Positions 63,812-64,000 of a DNA stretch of 64,000 nucleotides are shown here, piece after piece; position 1 is the stretch's first letter; each line of letters opens with the position of its first letter. The position numbers were made by a program, and so were the translations under genes. The notes beneath the pieces are model-generated. The model was not told where the DNA came from. It ran no database searches and was given only the letters and a program-made list of their open reading frames with translations. The stretch is from NCBI GenBank assembly GCA_947259115.1, contig CAMYKS010000021.1, positions 1 through 64,000 on the forward strand. The letters run 5' to 3'. This DNA comes from an uncultured Desulfobulbaceae bacterium (GTDB lineage: Bacteria; Desulfobacterota; Desulfobulbia; Desulfobulbales; BM004).

Positions 63812-64000
63812 ATGAAAAAGAAGAAAAGATACATAGCTGCTGCAGCATTATTACTGCTTGCAGCCACCAATGGTTGGGGAGGGGAGAAGGCTAAACTCGG
63901 GCCCTGTGTCCGCCAGTGTGTACATGCGTATAACCCGTCATTGGCAGATTCCGGGGCAGACGAATTCATGGCCGAGGACTTTCGGGCCAGGGAATGCGTC
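63812..64000 (+). CDS. Partial secreted protein at the right edge
   Basis: The ATG at 63812 follows GGAGG. Signal peptide KKKKRYIAAAALLLLAATNG, then cysteines in GPCVRQCVHAYNPS and ARECV. The sequence runs off the window; the family is not recognisable from the visible 63 codons. Confidence 0.6.
   Translation, partial: MKKKKRYIAAAALLLLAATNGWGGEKAKLGPCVRQCVHAYNPSLADSGADEFMAEDFRARECV

Overview
The window looks like a chromosomal segment of an anaerobic, respiratory Gram-negative bacterium, most likely a Desulfobacterota member (Desulfobulbales-like). This is inferred from gene content: periplasmic nitrate reductase and NrfHA nitrite reductase, multiheme cytochromes, rubredoxin, many sigma-54-type promoters, heme-c and Cache sensors, and a selenocysteine-peptide locus. 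No rRNA, tRNA, CRISPR array, prophage or complete insertion sequence was seen, and no sulfate-reduction genes lie here, so the genus cannot be fixed.

Layout. 0-7.7 kb: envelope and housekeeping genes (PDZ protein, YceD, a broken ATP-grasp gene, PilZ-like protein, HIT protein) and an operon of a phosphate-binding-like protein overlapping a hybrid histidine kinase. 7.8-14.6 kb: several genes behind sigma-54-type promoters, including two unannotated 49-residue single-helix proteins, an old-yellow-enzyme homologue and a lipoprotein, together with DUF481 and LemA/M48 genes, a 35-bp perfect palindrome and a MITE-like element. 15-24.5 kb: MsrAB, DsrE-like protein, nuclease/phosphatase-fold protein, a 966-residue ACP/adenylation/acyltransferase fusion, a membrane beta-propeller protein, thioesterase and PrmA.

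24.4-27.3 kb: a selenopeptide RiPP-type locus. The precursor gene (sbtA-like) contains two in-frame UGA codons, each followed at the right distance by a SECIS-like hairpin; a strong terminator/attenuator separates it from a radical SAM maturase, followed by two small partner genes. 27.8-33.2 kb: a monooxygenase-fold protein, a STAS protein, a cNMP-binding/degenerate AAA+/polyferredoxin membrane fusion and a fatty-acid-hydroxylase-type protein.

33.4-50.6 kb: a complete module for nitrate reduction to ammonium. An octaheme HAO-family cytochrome is divergent from nrfHA; a heme-c sensor kinase and an NtrC-type activator follow; then napF-D-A-G-H-B (no napC) and a molybdenum-cofactor operon (moaA, moaC-mogA fusion, moeA, MOSC) behind a sigma-70 promoter and a Moco riboswitch. 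Four copies of a GTTACC-N4-GGTAAC palindrome sit at the divergent hao/nrfH region (two), the kinase promoter and the nap promoter, pointing to one activator that coordinates the module.

50.8-64 kb: an AT-rich accessory patch with short repeats around a small hypothetical gene, a large secreted protein behind a Fur-like inverted repeat, an NAD(P)-binding protein with a GbsR/MarR-type regulator and its operator, PilZ, cNMP and BFD-like small proteins, fructose-1,6-bisphosphatase, an MFS transporter, rubredoxin, a Cache-domain protein without a kinase domain, and a partial secreted protein at the right edge.
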